Program-made: the position numbers and the translations under genes
Notes under the pieces: model-generated
Databases searched by the model: none
Told to the model about the DNA's origin: nothing
What the model saw: the letters and a program-made list of their open reading frames with translations, nothing else
From: Mycobacterium sp.
GTDB lineage: Bacteria; Actinomycetota; Actinomycetes; Mycobacteriales; Mycobacteriaceae
Length of the DNA: 64,000 bases
NCBI RefSeq assembly: GCF_025933915.1
Contig: NZ_JAICZA010000001.1
Span: 18,807-82,806, forward strand
Direction: 5' to 3'
Shown here: one piece after another, positions 45,439-53,702 of the stretch
Numbering within the stretch: the first letter of the stretch is position 1
How the letters are laid out: each line of letters starts with the position of its first letter

Positions 45439-46452
45439 GTGGATATGGCGAAAAGGCAACCCGTTGCTGTAAATGGCCGGCATTTCCCGGACGACGAGGT
45501 CGTCGATGCGGTTCTCACGCTGGCGACCCGAGCCCCTTCCATCGACAACACCCAGCCGTGGCGGTGGCGGGTGGATCGCACGAGTCTGCACCTCTACGGC
45601 GATACAGGCATGCGGTTGCCCAACACCGACCCGGGCGGCCGGGACCTGATCTTGAGTTGCGGTGCAGCGCTTCACCATTGCGTCGTCGCTCTGGCGGCGA
45701 TGGGTTGGCGCGCCGACGTGCATCGCCTACCTGATCCGGCCGACCCCAGCCACCTCGCCGCCATCGAGGTGTCCCCATACAGCCCCGACCGCACCGACAT
45801 CCTCTGGGCCGAGGCGATCCCGCAGCGCCGATCCGATCGGCGGACGTACAGCGCTCGCCCGGTGACGGCGAGTGAAATCGCCTCGATGGCTGCCGTGGCC
45901 GCTCGGATGGGAGTGACGCTGCGCGTGGTTGATGCCCGGGAAAGGCTGCATGAGATCGTCAAGCGAGCCGCACAGGCGCATGCGACCAACCGCGACTACC
46001 TTGTCGAGCTCGCCAGGTGGAGCGGTCGATACGGTTCGCGGGCCGGCGTGCCGGCCCGCAACATCCCCAAACACGATTGTGGCGCACCGATACCCGGTCG
46101 CATCTTCGCCGGGCCAGGCCTGGCGCAGCCGCCGGGTACCTCACCCGCCGACGACAATGCCGTCATCCTGGTGCTCGGCAGCGAAGCCGACGACCGTCTG
46201 GCTCAGCTGCGAGTCGGCGAGGCGACCAGCGCACTGCTGCTGACGGCGACGGCGATGGGACTGGCGACCTGCCCGATCACCGAACCCCTGGAAATCCCCG
46301 AAACGCGCGACGCCCTCCGCGACGAGGTGTGGGGCGCGCAAGGGTATCCCCAGATGCTGCTACGGGTGGGCTGGGCCGCGGACAGCGCGGCGCCCTTGCC
46401 GCCCACGCCGCGGCGGGATCTCTCCGACGTCGTGCAACGGTCAAGCCCGTAG
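45439..46452 (+). CDS. Acg/Rv3131-type nitroreductase 2
   Basis: 337 residues. LATRAPSIDNTQPWRWR, CGAALHHCVVAL, RRSDRRTYSAR, the EATSALLLTATAMGLATCPITEP block and PQMLLRVGWA all match the Acg group. Divergent from tgs1, an arrangement shared with Rv3131 in M. tuberculosis. The GTG has AGGAGG seven bases upstream. It shares its palindromic promoter with the first Acg-type gene, so both should respond to the same regulator. Flavin binding is probably partial, as in Acg. Confidence 0.9.
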   Translation: MDMAKRQPVAVNGRHFPDDEVVDAVLTLATRAPSIDNTQPWRWRVDRTSLHLYGDTGMRLPNTDPGGRDLILSCGAALHHCVVALAAMGWRADVHRLPDPADPSHLAAIEVSPYSPDRTDILWAEAIPQRRSDRRTYSARPVTASEIASMAAVAARMGVTLRVVDARERLHEIVKRAAQAHATNRDYLVELARWSGRYGSRAGVPARNIPKHDCGAPIPGRIFAGPGLAQPPGTSPADDNAVILVLGSEADDRLAQLRVGEATSALLLTATAMGLATCPITEPLEIPETRDALRDEVWGAQGYPQMLLRVGWAADSAAPLPPTPRRDLSDVVQRSSP

Positions 46453-46477
46453 CCGACGTTCGGTGTGCGCGGTGACG

Positions 46478-47674
46478 TCAGGAACGGGACACCAACGTCG
46501 GCATCGCAGCCCAGCCCCGCACCGCGGCGGTCTCCGACGGTACCGCGTTGGACCAGTCGACCTCCCAGGACGGGAAGCGCTTGAGGATCTCCTCCAGCGC
46601 GATCCGGCCCTCCAGGCGGGCCAGCGCGTTGCCCATGCAGAAATGCGTGCCCGCGCCAAAGGTCATGTGCGAGCGCTGTTCCCGGTGGATGTCAAAGACG
46701 TCACCGTCCGGTGCGAACCTGCGATGATCGCGGTTGGCCGCGCCGACGAGCATGAGCATCGCCGAACCCTCCGGCACGGTCTGGCCGTAGTACTCCACAT
46801 CGCGGGTGACGTAGCGGGCCATCTGCAGCGCCGGCGGCTCCCAGCGCAGGATCTCCTCGATCGCCTGGGGTATCAGTCCCGGGTTCTCCACCAGATCACG
46901 GCGCTGATCCGGGTAGTCGGCCAGCGTCTTACCGGCCCAGCCGATCAGGCGGGTGGTGGTTTCGGAGCCGGCGGTGGCGATGACGGTCAGGTACAGCAAC
47001 AGCTCGTCGCGGCGCAACTTGCGTACGGTGCCGGTCTCGTCCTCGAACTCCGCGTTGAGGAGGTCGGTCATGATGTCGTCGGACGGGTGTTCGGCGCGCC
47101 AGTCGACGAACTCCGCGAATACCTCACCGGTGGCCAGCGCGTCGACCGTCTTCCCTTGCAGGGTCTCCTCGCCGTGGTCGGTGATCTGCCGCTGCCGGTC
47201 TTCGGGGAGACCGAGCAGCATGCCGATGACGCGCATCGGCATCTGCTCGCCGAGGTCGTTGACGAAGTCGAACCGATCCGACCCGATCAGCGGATCCAGG
47301 CACCGCGCGGTGAACTCGCGGATCTGCGGCTCGAGGGCAAGCACTTTGCGCGGTGTGAACACCCGCGACAGCAGGTTGCGGTGAATGTTGTGGATCGGTG
47401 GATCCTCGAAAATCAGTGTGCCGGGCGGTATTTCCATGCCGGACTTGATGATCTCGAGCAGCGCTCCGCGCCCGGAGATGAACGTCTCGTGGTCGATGAC
47501 ACCCTTGTTGACGTCGTCGTAGCGGCTCAGCGCGTAGAAGTCGTGCTGCTCGTTGTAGTACAGCGGGGCTTCTTCGCGAATCCTGGCGAACACCGGATAG
47601 GGGTTCATGTTGAGGTCGACGCTGTACGGGTCGTAGTACAGATCAGATGCGGCGGGGGCGGTCGGAACGGTCAT
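46478..47674 (-). CDS. Cytochrome P450
   Basis: 398 residues, a bacterial class I P450 hydroxylating a lipophilic substrate with electrons from a ferredoxin. Heme motif FGAGTHFCMGNALAR in the last third, I-helix ATAGSETTTRL and the ExxR in EEILRWEPP are present. The N-terminus begins in the usual place (DLYYDPYSVDLNMNPYPVF). It is the first gene of the catabolic region, near a limonene-epoxide-hydrolase-like gene, so they may act in turn. CYP family number cannot be assigned. Confidence 0.93.
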   Translation of the reverse strand: MTVPTAPAASDLYYDPYSVDLNMNPYPVFARIREEAPLYYNEQHDFYALSRYDDVNKGVIDHETFISGRGALLEIIKSGMEIPPGTLIFEDPPIHNIHRNLLSRVFTPRKVLALEPQIREFTARCLDPLIGSDRFDFVNDLGEQMPMRVIGMLLGLPEDRQRQITDHGEETLQGKTVDALATGEVFAEFVDWRAEHPSDDIMTDLLNAEFEDETGTVRKLRRDELLLYLTVIATAGSETTTRLIGWAGKTLADYPDQRRDLVENPGLIPQAIEEILRWEPPALQMARYVTRDVEYYGQTVPEGSAMLMLVGAANRDHRRFAPDGDVFDIHREQRSHMTFGAGTHFCMGNALARLEGRIALEEILKRFPSWEVDWSNAVPSETAAVRGWAAMPTLVSRS

Positions 47675-47748
47675 CAGAACTCCATCGGGGCTGCGGGGCT
47701 GTTCAACTGGACGGGAAGCACGAAAGCGTCCTTGGGGGCGCGAGGCAT

Positions 47749-48105
47749 CTAGGTCTCATTGGGCGGGTAGAAGTATTCGCGCCAGGCTTTGATCTTTTCG
47801 CCGTGCACCTGATACGCGCCCATGACCGGCCAGCTCATCTGCTTTCCCTCGATGAGCCAATGATCGCGGCGCTCCATCAGCACCACATCGCCGTCGACGG
47901 CGAGATGCAGGATTTCGAGGTCGACGCACGTCCCGCGGGCGAAGAAGGCCTTCATCATCTCGTGGATCGCGTCGCGACCTGATAGCCGTGGCCAGGAAGG
48001 GCCGATGTCGAATGTGGCGTCCTTGGCGAAGTGGCTCATGACTTCATCGACATCGTTGCGGCTCCATGCGGCGATCTCCGCACGCACGACTTCCTCAGCG
48101 GTCAT
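47749..48105 (-). CDS. SnoaL/limonene-1,2-epoxide hydrolase-like protein
   Basis: 118 residues of the NTF2-like fold (SnoaL/LEH). MERRDHWLIEG carries the arginine/aspartate pair and DIGPSWPRLSGRDAI and HGEKIKAWREYFYP are typical. It could open an epoxide made by the P450 beside it, or be a non-enzymatic ligand-binding protein. GGGAAAG precedes the ATG. Same strand as the P450, about 75 bases upstream. Confidence 0.8.
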   Translation of the reverse strand: MTAEEVVRAEIAAWSRNDVDEVMSHFAKDATFDIGPSWPRLSGRDAIHEMMKAFFARGTCVDLEILHLAVDGDVVLMERRDHWLIEGKQMSWPVMGAYQVHGEKIKAWREYFYPPNET

Positions 48106-48470
48106 CACTTTCCCGTCGGCCCGTTGCGACAACGCAGTTACACTAGCACACAGAAATGTAACGCCAGCTTGCTTGCTCACCCGGCGCGAGTGATAGGTGA
48201 CGCCACGGCGCGCATCGATCTCGACGGTCGGCCGCGGTGTCGCCCCGGAGACGGATAATGCTCCCTCCCAAGAGCTTTCGACGGCGGGCAATGAATCGAG
48301 TGTCTAACTGGGAGTTTGTCGAGCGAAAGCGCGACAGGAGCTGCTCAACTCGGGTCACTATTTGACATCCGTATGGACGAGCGGCCGGCGCCGTTAGACA
48401 CGAGGTCTGCGCGTTAGGGTGCTCTGGTCGGCCTCAGTCGAACAAGCCGATAGGAGAGTTGGGCACATTC
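48106..48470 (+). other. Divergent intergenic region before the dehydratase-like gene
   Basis: About 365 bases with no supported gene. It holds a loose inverted repeat GTTACA-N14-TGTAAC at 48137-48162 and a TTGACA at 48363. No gene-sized frame is convincing. Confidence 0.4.
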
Positions 48471-49502
48471 ATGACCACAGCGGCAGAAGTCTCGACAACC
48501 GAATCGCGGGTCGGCCACTACTACCAGATGGACGACACCTACCGGGTCGGCCGCGAGAAGGTACGCGAGTTCGCGCGTGCGGTGCAGGACTATCAGCCCG
48601 CGCACTGGGATGTCGCAGCAGCCGCGGAGCTCGGATACTCGGGCCTGGTGGCGCCGCTGACCTTCACATCGGCCCCGGCGATGGCGGCCAATCGGCACCT
48701 GTTCGAATCGGTGGTCATCGGTTATGACATGTACCTGCAGACCGAAGAGGTCTTCGAGCAGCACCGACCGATCGTGGCCGGCGACGAGCTGCAGACTGAT
48801 GTCGAACTGTCGTCGGTGCGCCGGATCGCCGGCAGAGACCTGATCACCGTGACCAACACCTTCACCGACACTGCAGGCGAGCGGGTGCACACCCTGCACA
48901 CCACGGTCGTCGGCATCACCGCCGAGGATGTCGATCCGGCCATCAGGGCGGCCGTGCAAAAGGTGGTGATGCACGACGTGAACCTCCTCGGAACCGACGA
49001 ACCCGATGTGGCATACCAGAAGACCGTGCGCCCCGTGGGCGAGGTCCGGATCGCCCAAGGAGGTACGACCCGCACCCCGGGAACGCAGTCCTTCGATGAC
49101 GTGAACGTCGGCGACGAGCTACCGGTGCGGCACGTCCGACTGTCCCGCGGCGACCTGGTGAACTACGCCGGCGTGGCCGGCGACGCCAACCCGTTGCACT
49201 GGGACGAGAACATCGCCAAGCTGGCGCGACAGCCCGATGTGATCGCCCACGGGATGCTGACCATGGGTTTGGGTGCCGCATACGCCTCAGCATGGACGGG
49301 CGACCCCGGCGCGATCACCCGCTACGCTGTGCGGCTGTCCCAGCCCGTCATCGTGTCTGCTGCCGAGGGCGCAGACATCGAGTTCAGCGGCCGGATCAAG
49401 GCGCTGGACCCGGCGACCCGCACCGGCGTCGTGATTGTCGGCGCGAAGTCCAACGGCCGAAAGATCTTTGGGCTGGCGACGTTGACCGTCCGCTTCTGCT
49501 GA
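48471..49502 (+). CDS. Fused HadA/HadB-like (3R)-hydroxyacyl dehydratase
   Basis: 343 residues: two hot-dog domains in tandem. The first (VGREKVREFARAVQDYQPAHWD, LVAPLTFTSAP) resembles the MaoC-like N-terminal HadA type; the second has YAGVAGDANPLHWDENIA and AHGMLTMGLG, the hydratase 2 catalytic motif. It would dehydrate 3-hydroxyacyl thioesters in fatty or polyketide chain elongation. The ATG at 48471 is preferred over TTG at 48459, which sits too close to AGGAG. It stands alone, divergent from the LEH gene. Confidence 0.85.
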   Translation: MTTAAEVSTTESRVGHYYQMDDTYRVGREKVREFARAVQDYQPAHWDVAAAAELGYSGLVAPLTFTSAPAMAANRHLFESVVIGYDMYLQTEEVFEQHRPIVAGDELQTDVELSSVRRIAGRDLITVTNTFTDTAGERVHTLHTTVVGITAEDVDPAIRAAVQKVVMHDVNLLGTDEPDVAYQKTVRPVGEVRIAQGGTTRTPGTQSFDDVNVGDELPVRHVRLSRGDLVNYAGVAGDANPLHWDENIAKLARQPDVIAHGMLTMGLGAAYASAWTGDPGAITRYAVRLSQPVIVSAAEGADIEFSGRIKALDPATRTGVVIVGAKSNGRKIFGLATLTVRFC

Positions 49503-49602
49503 CTCGGTGCCCCTGGTGACGGCGGCAGTCGACGAGCCGAGCGGCTTCGGTCCGCACTGTTGCCGTCGAACTCCTCATCACGAGCTGAACGACCCACTGC
49601 GG

Positions 49603-49901
49603 ATGCCGATTGCCCGTTCGAGTATCAGCGCAAGTGAAGCCCGGCAGCGCCTCTTTCCCGCTGCTCGAACAGGTCACACCGACCATGAGCCCGTGCGCAT
49701 TACCTCGAGGGCCGGAGACGCGGTGCTCATGTCGGCCGCCGACTACGGCTCGTGGCAAGAACGGTCTACCTACTGCGTTCACCTGAAAATGCGCGGCGAC
49801 TCATGGGTGCCGTCGCGCGGGACAAGGCCAGCCGCCCCCGCCCGACCACTTAGACCAACTCGATCGACGAACTTCAGGAGATGGCCGGCCGGCAGGAGTG
49901 A
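49603..49901 (+). pseudogene. Decayed RelJ/YefM antitoxin
   Basis: Remnant of a YefM/RelJ antitoxin (Rv3357-like). Recognisable pieces: SISASEARQRLFP, DHEPVRITSRAGDAVLMSA and DYGSWQE, then, in another frame, [22 protein letters not shown] and ELQEMAG. Indels are visible: an extra C in the LFP region and a lost A a few codons later (mutually compensating), a lost A at WQE[T]VYL, and another shift near the DKAS region with an in-frame TAG. The final codon overlaps the toxin start (GTGA), the normal organisation of the intact pair. It cannot make a full antitoxin. Confidence 0.85.
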
Positions 49902-50154
49902 GGAGTATCAGCTTCGATGCTGACGTCTGGGCGGACTTCCTGTTTTGGTTACCCTCCGACCGCAAGATGGCCCGTCGGATCACCCGACTCATCGGTAAAT
50001 CCAACGCGACCCATTCGGAGGGATCGGAAAACCAGAACCACTCACAGGGGAACTGTCCGGGTATTGGTCCCGGCGGATCGACGACGAACATCGGCTCGTG
50101 TACCGAGCACACGACAGCGAAGTCAAGATCCTGAAAGCCCGGTACCAATACTGA
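49898..50154 (+). pseudogene. Decayed RelK/YoeB toxin
   Basis: Remnant of a YoeB/RelK mRNA interferase (Rv3358-like). The start reads [17 protein letters not shown] and [13 protein letters not shown]; one A is missing near 49998, after which the rest continues in another frame as [32 protein letters not shown] and [11 protein letters not shown], including the catalytic-region residues. A single-base loss truncates it. The frameshifted copy therefore lacks its active site. Confidence 0.85.
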
Positions 50155-50464
50155 TAAGCGCCGCCACCCGCCGGCCGTGGTTGGCCCAGATTCGTTGAGA
50201 ACGAACACCAATCCTGCAGGCGCTCTTCAAAGCCCGGATACCCGACTCGGGCGGATTGTTCACGGAAAGGCCCAGAGTCGCAGGATCGGCAGCCTCTCTG
50301 AAAAGAGAACAATTGTTTTCGGCGAGGCATAATCGTAGTTGTCAGGTCAAATAGCAGCAGCCCGCGACTTCCACGGCCCCCGCCGATGCGAGCGTGGCGC
50401 AATCATGTTGCGGCCGTCCATCGGTAAAGATCCGCAGGTACAACGAGATCCGGGTTGCGCACTG
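50155..50464 (+). other. Spacer after the toxin remnant
   Basis: About 310 bases with no gene, RNA or repeat that I can support. It may contain decayed sequence from the same insertion as the toxin-antitoxin pair. Confidence 0.35.
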
Positions 50465-51124
50465 TCACTCCCTTGTCGCACTCCAAGGCCGGTCCCAACT
50501 ATCGATCGCCGCCACCTCATTAAGCGGTTTGCGGCGCACCGGGTGGTGCCCGCCCTTGGGCCAGCCCACCGTAAGCAGCGTCGCGGTGAGCCAGTCGTCC
50601 GGAATTCCGACCATGGACCGCAACTGATCCTCGCAAGAACCCTGCCACAGGGTGATCGCCGCCCCAAGGCCTTGCGCCCGGGCAGCCAACAGGAAGTTCT
50701 GGACGGCGGGAAAGATCGACCCCCCCTGCTGTAGTTCGGTGGTTCCTCGCTGCGGCTGGACGCAGAACAGCACCAGCACAGGGGCCGCGCCACCAACGCT
50801 CATGTGCTCAGCCATCGTTCGCAAAACACGTGATTTGGGGTCGTCAGCCTCGTTTCCGGGCATCGAAAGCCGATAGAACTCAGTCATGACGTCCCATGTC
50901 TTGTGGGCCGCGGCTGTGACCACATCGCGCACGCTACTCGATCTCAGAACGACGAACTTCCACGGCTGCTGATTGCCTCCGGACGGAGCCCAACTCGCCG
51001 CGCGCAGACACGCATCGATGGCCTCGTCCGAGACCGGTTCGTCGCGATAGCGTCGCACCGTCGACGCTGTGCGCATGACCTCCCACAGGTCCGTCGACGT
51101 CAGCGGGACCGCTGGCTCGCTCAC
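50465..51124 (-). CDS. Nitroreductase-family flavoprotein
   Basis: 219 residues. FMN-binding nitroreductase (NfsB/BluB-like) with TASTVRRYRDEPVSD at the N-terminus, ASWAPSGGNQQPWKFVV near residue 45, and the C-terminal AARAQGLGAAITLW. It would reduce nitro or ene groups with NAD(P)H. It overlaps the upstream dihydrodipicolinate-reductase-like gene by four bases (GTGA), so the two form an operon. Not of the Acg group. Confidence 0.88.
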   Translation of the reverse strand: MSEPAVPLTSTDLWEVMRTASTVRRYRDEPVSDEAIDACLRAASWAPSGGNQQPWKFVVLRSSSVRDVVTAAAHKTWDVMTEFYRLSMPGNEADDPKSRVLRTMAEHMSVGGAAPVLVLFCVQPQRGTTELQQGGSIFPAVQNFLLAARAQGLGAAITLWQGSCEDQLRSMVGIPDDWLTATLLTVGWPKGGHHPVRRKPLNEVAAIDSWDRPWSATRE

Positions 51125-52233
51125 GACTTTGCCATCGCGGGCAACACGCCTTGCCATGTTCCGCCGCGCACTGGACCGGTCACCAGAGGCAGATCGAGGG
51201 TGGAGAGCAAACCAGGTGGCGCGGCCATTACGGCGGGGATGGCATTGAGTTCGCGCATGACAGTCGCGTAGGTCAGGCCGCGCATGTTGTTCCCGCGCCC
51301 ATGCATCTCGATGTCGACGGTATAGGTGGGCAGGCCGTCGACGATGACCCGGTAGCCACCGTGTGGTGATGGATGCCGCGGCCAATCCGGTGCGGAACCG
51401 GTGCCCATGCGAGTGACGTGTTCGAGCACAACACGCTCCTCGCCGCCCACCATGCCGGCGAGCTTGAAGCGCATACCTCCCATGGTCCCCGGCTCGATCC
51501 AGCCCGACGCAACCTCGTATCGCTCTGTGGCCAACCATTTTTCGATGGATACCTCGACGCGGTCGAGCGGGAGTCCGACGCCGTCGGCGACCAGGTGGAC
51601 GGTGGGTGCCCACAACGCGGCAAGACGCTCGGGATCGAATAGCGGCGCCGGATGTTCCGGGGTGTGGCCGAATCCCATGAAGTCGAACATGATGTCGGGT
51701 TGATTGATGGGGCCGTAGTCGAGGATCTCGAGCATGGTGATGCCCTCGACTCGACTGCTGAAGCCTGTCATCGTCAGCGCGATCACATCGTTCGCCCAGC
51801 CGGGGTCGACGCCACTGTTGAAGAAGCTGGTGCCACCCTCCGCGCACGCCGCCTCCAGCAGTTCCACGGTTTCCTTGTCGGCTGCGGGCGGATAGCACAT
51901 GGGAACCAGTGAGGTGGAGACGACGTGCTTACCCGCGCGCAGGCAGCGCGCGATGTCCTGCGCCGCCTCGTAGTAGCGATAGTCGCCCGATGCGAAGTAG
52001 GCCACCACGTCGGCGTCCACCGACAGTGCGGCACCGATGTTCCGCGTGGCGATGACGCCGGTCTCGGGCATTCCGCACAGGTCGCCGGCGTCCTTGCCGT
52101 CCTTGGCTTCCGCATGTACCACCACGCCGGCTAGCTCTAGGCCTGGGTGCGCGATGAGGGCACGCAATGCACCGATGCCGACCTGACCCGGACCCCACAG
52201 AATTACTCGCGGCTTCCGTTGACCGTCCACCAT
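51121..52233 (-). CDS. Dihydrodipicolinate reductase-like dehydrogenase
   Basis: About 370 residues. Rossmann motif VILWGPGQVGIGALRAL and a downstream DYRYYEAAQDIARCL; the middle SGVDPGWANDVIAL and the large C-terminal substrate domain match the DapB/diaminopentanoate dehydrogenase-like group common in mycobacteria. It oxidises or reduces an amino- or oxo-acid intermediate. The ATG at 52233 has GGAAGGGG six bases upstream; the GTG at 52239 is too close to that site. First gene of a unit with the nitroreductase. Confidence 0.8.
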   Translation of the reverse strand: MVDGQRKPRVILWGPGQVGIGALRALIAHPGLELAGVVVHAEAKDGKDAGDLCGMPETGVIATRNIGAALSVDADVVAYFASGDYRYYEAAQDIARCLRAGKHVVSTSLVPMCYPPAADKETVELLEAACAEGGTSFFNSGVDPGWANDVIALTMTGFSSRVEGITMLEILDYGPINQPDIMFDFMGFGHTPEHPAPLFDPERLAALWAPTVHLVADGVGLPLDRVEVSIEKWLATERYEVASGWIEPGTMGGMRFKLAGMVGGEERVVLEHVTRMGTGSAPDWPRHPSPHGGYRVIVDGLPTYTVDIEMHGRGNNMRGLTYATVMRELNAIPAVMAAPPGLLSTLDLPLVTGPVRGGTWQGVLPAMAKS

Positions 52234-52267
52234 CTGCACCCCTTCCGGTCACGACCCGCCCGATCCG

Positions 52268-52285
52268 TGAGAACATAACTTCTCA
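52268..52285 (+). promoter_or_regulatory. Palindrome between divergent dehydrogenase and hydratase genes
   Basis: TGAGAA-CATAAC-TTCTCA, a perfect six-base inverted repeat with six-base spacer. It lies between divergent starts at 52233 and 52334, the usual place for a repressor site. The TetR gene at 55968 is a candidate regulator. Confidence 0.55.
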
Positions 52286-52333
52286 TATATTGATAACACC
52301 ATTACCGGATACGGATGACAGAAGGGGCGAACG

Positions 52334-53242
52334 GTGAACGATTACGAATTCTTGAAGCGGGAGACCTTCGACGACGGCATGATCGTTCGGATTTCGCTGA
52401 ACCGCCCTGACCAGCGCAACGCCCAGAATCGGGGCATGCTGGTCGAACTCGACGAGGCGTTCGCCCGCGCCGAGGCCGATGACACCGTCCGCGTCGTCAT
52501 CCTCGCCGGCGAGGGCCCGATGTTCTCGTCGGGCCACGATATCGGCTCCAAGCAGGCGCGCGCCGAGTTCAGCCCGGGGCCGGGCCAGCACCCCACCGTC
52601 ACTATCAACGGCGGTACCCGCGACGGCGCCGAGCGGACCATGCTCCAGGAGTGGCACTACTTCTTTCAGAACAACCTGCGATGGCGCAACCTGCGCAAGA
52701 TCACTATCGCCCAGGTGCATGGCGACGTGTTCTCGGCAGGGCTCATGTTGATCTGGGCGTGTGATCTGATCGTGGGAAGCGACGAGGTGCGCTTCGCCGA
52801 TGTGGTGGGAACGCGGCTGGGAATGTGCGGCATGGAATACTTCGGCCATCCCTGGGAATTCGGACCGCGACGCACGAAGGAGCTCATGCTCACCGGTGAC
52901 GCGATCGGTATCGAAGAGGCCTACCGGCTCGGCATGGTCAGCAAGATCTTCAAGCGCGACGAACTCGCCGAGCGCACGCTCGAGATGGCGCGGCGCATCA
53001 CGAAGGTGCCCACGATGGCGGCCCTGCTCATCAAGGAGTCGGTAAACCAATCGGTCGACAATATGGGCTTCTACAACTCGCTGCAATCGTGTTTCGCGTT
53101 GCACCAATTGAATCACTCCCACTGGGCGCAGATCCGCCAGGACAAGCTCCCCACTGCGGGCGAGGAGCAAGGGGTACCGAACTGGCGGAACGCTCGCCCG
53201 GTTGTCCTGGCTGTCAAAGATCAGGTCCGGTCCGACGTCTAA
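52334..53242 (+). CDS. Enoyl-CoA hydratase/isomerase family protein 1
   Basis: 302 residues of the crotonase superfamily. ISLNRPDQRNAQNRGM, the oxyanion-type loop AGEGPMFSSGHDIG and AQVHGDVFSAGLMLIWACDLIVG are seen. GMCGMEYFGHPWEFG replaces the usual catalytic glutamate region, so it may be a hydrolase or isomerase rather than a hydratase. The GTG starts about 50 bases after the palindrome at 52268. Same strand as the thioesterase-like gene, ten bases apart. Confidence 0.85.
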   Translation: MNDYEFLKRETFDDGMIVRISLNRPDQRNAQNRGMLVELDEAFARAEADDTVRVVILAGEGPMFSSGHDIGSKQARAEFSPGPGQHPTVTINGGTRDGAERTMLQEWHYFFQNNLRWRNLRKITIAQVHGDVFSAGLMLIWACDLIVGSDEVRFADVVGTRLGMCGMEYFGHPWEFGPRRTKELMLTGDAIGIEEAYRLGMVSKIFKRDELAERTLEMARRITKVPTMAALLIKESVNQSVDNMGFYNSLQSCFALHQLNHSHWAQIRQDKLPTAGEEQGVPNWRNARPVVLAVKDQVRSDV

Positions 53243-53252
53243 CGTTGCGCCG

Positions 53253-53702
53253 ATGACCACCAACTCACCCGCGCCGACACGCCCAATGGACGTCACCATT
53301 CCGGGGCATCTTTTCGCCAAGCTGCCGTTCTTCGACGTCGTCGATACCGATGACTCAGTCGTCGTTGACCTGCACAACCGACCGGACCTGATGAACCTTC
53401 GCGGGGCGTTGCAGGGTGGACTCGTAGCCACGCTCATCGATGTCGCCGCGGGGCGCCTTGCGGTCAAATATGCCGGCGACGGCGGAGGCGCGGGAACCGC
53501 GGACATGTCCATCCATTTTCTGGCGCCGATCGTCGATGGCCCCGCGCGTGCGACCGCCACGTTGGTGCGCGCAGGAAAACACATGGTAGTTGTCGGCGTC
53601 GACGTCTCCGACGTCGGCCGAAACCGGCTCGCGGCACGAGCGACGCTGAGCTTTGCGATCTTGGCGTCTCGCAATCCTGGTCAGCCCTCGCCGTCCCCGT
53701 AG
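53253..53702 (+). CDS. Hot-dog thioesterase, PaaI-like
   Basis: 149 residues; single hot-dog domain with RPDLMNLRGALQGGLVATLIDVAAG (PaaI-type helix) and ADMSIHFLAPIVDGPARATATLVRAGKHM. It would hydrolyse acyl-CoA thioesters. It is ten bases after the hydratase gene. Its end overlaps the convergent acyl-CoA dehydrogenase gene by about 22 bases. Confidence 0.85.
   Translation: MTTNSPAPTRPMDVTIPGHLFAKLPFFDVVDTDDSVVVDLHNRPDLMNLRGALQGGLVATLIDVAAGRLAVKYAGDGGGAGTADMSIHFLAPIVDGPARATATLVRAGKHMVVVGVDVSDVGRNRLAARATLSFAILASRNPGQPSPSP

Noticed and set aside
48137-48162. GTTACA-N14-TGTAAC inverted repeat
   Set aside because: Short arms with a long spacer; not repeated elsewhere in the window, so probably chance or a promoter-related coincidence.
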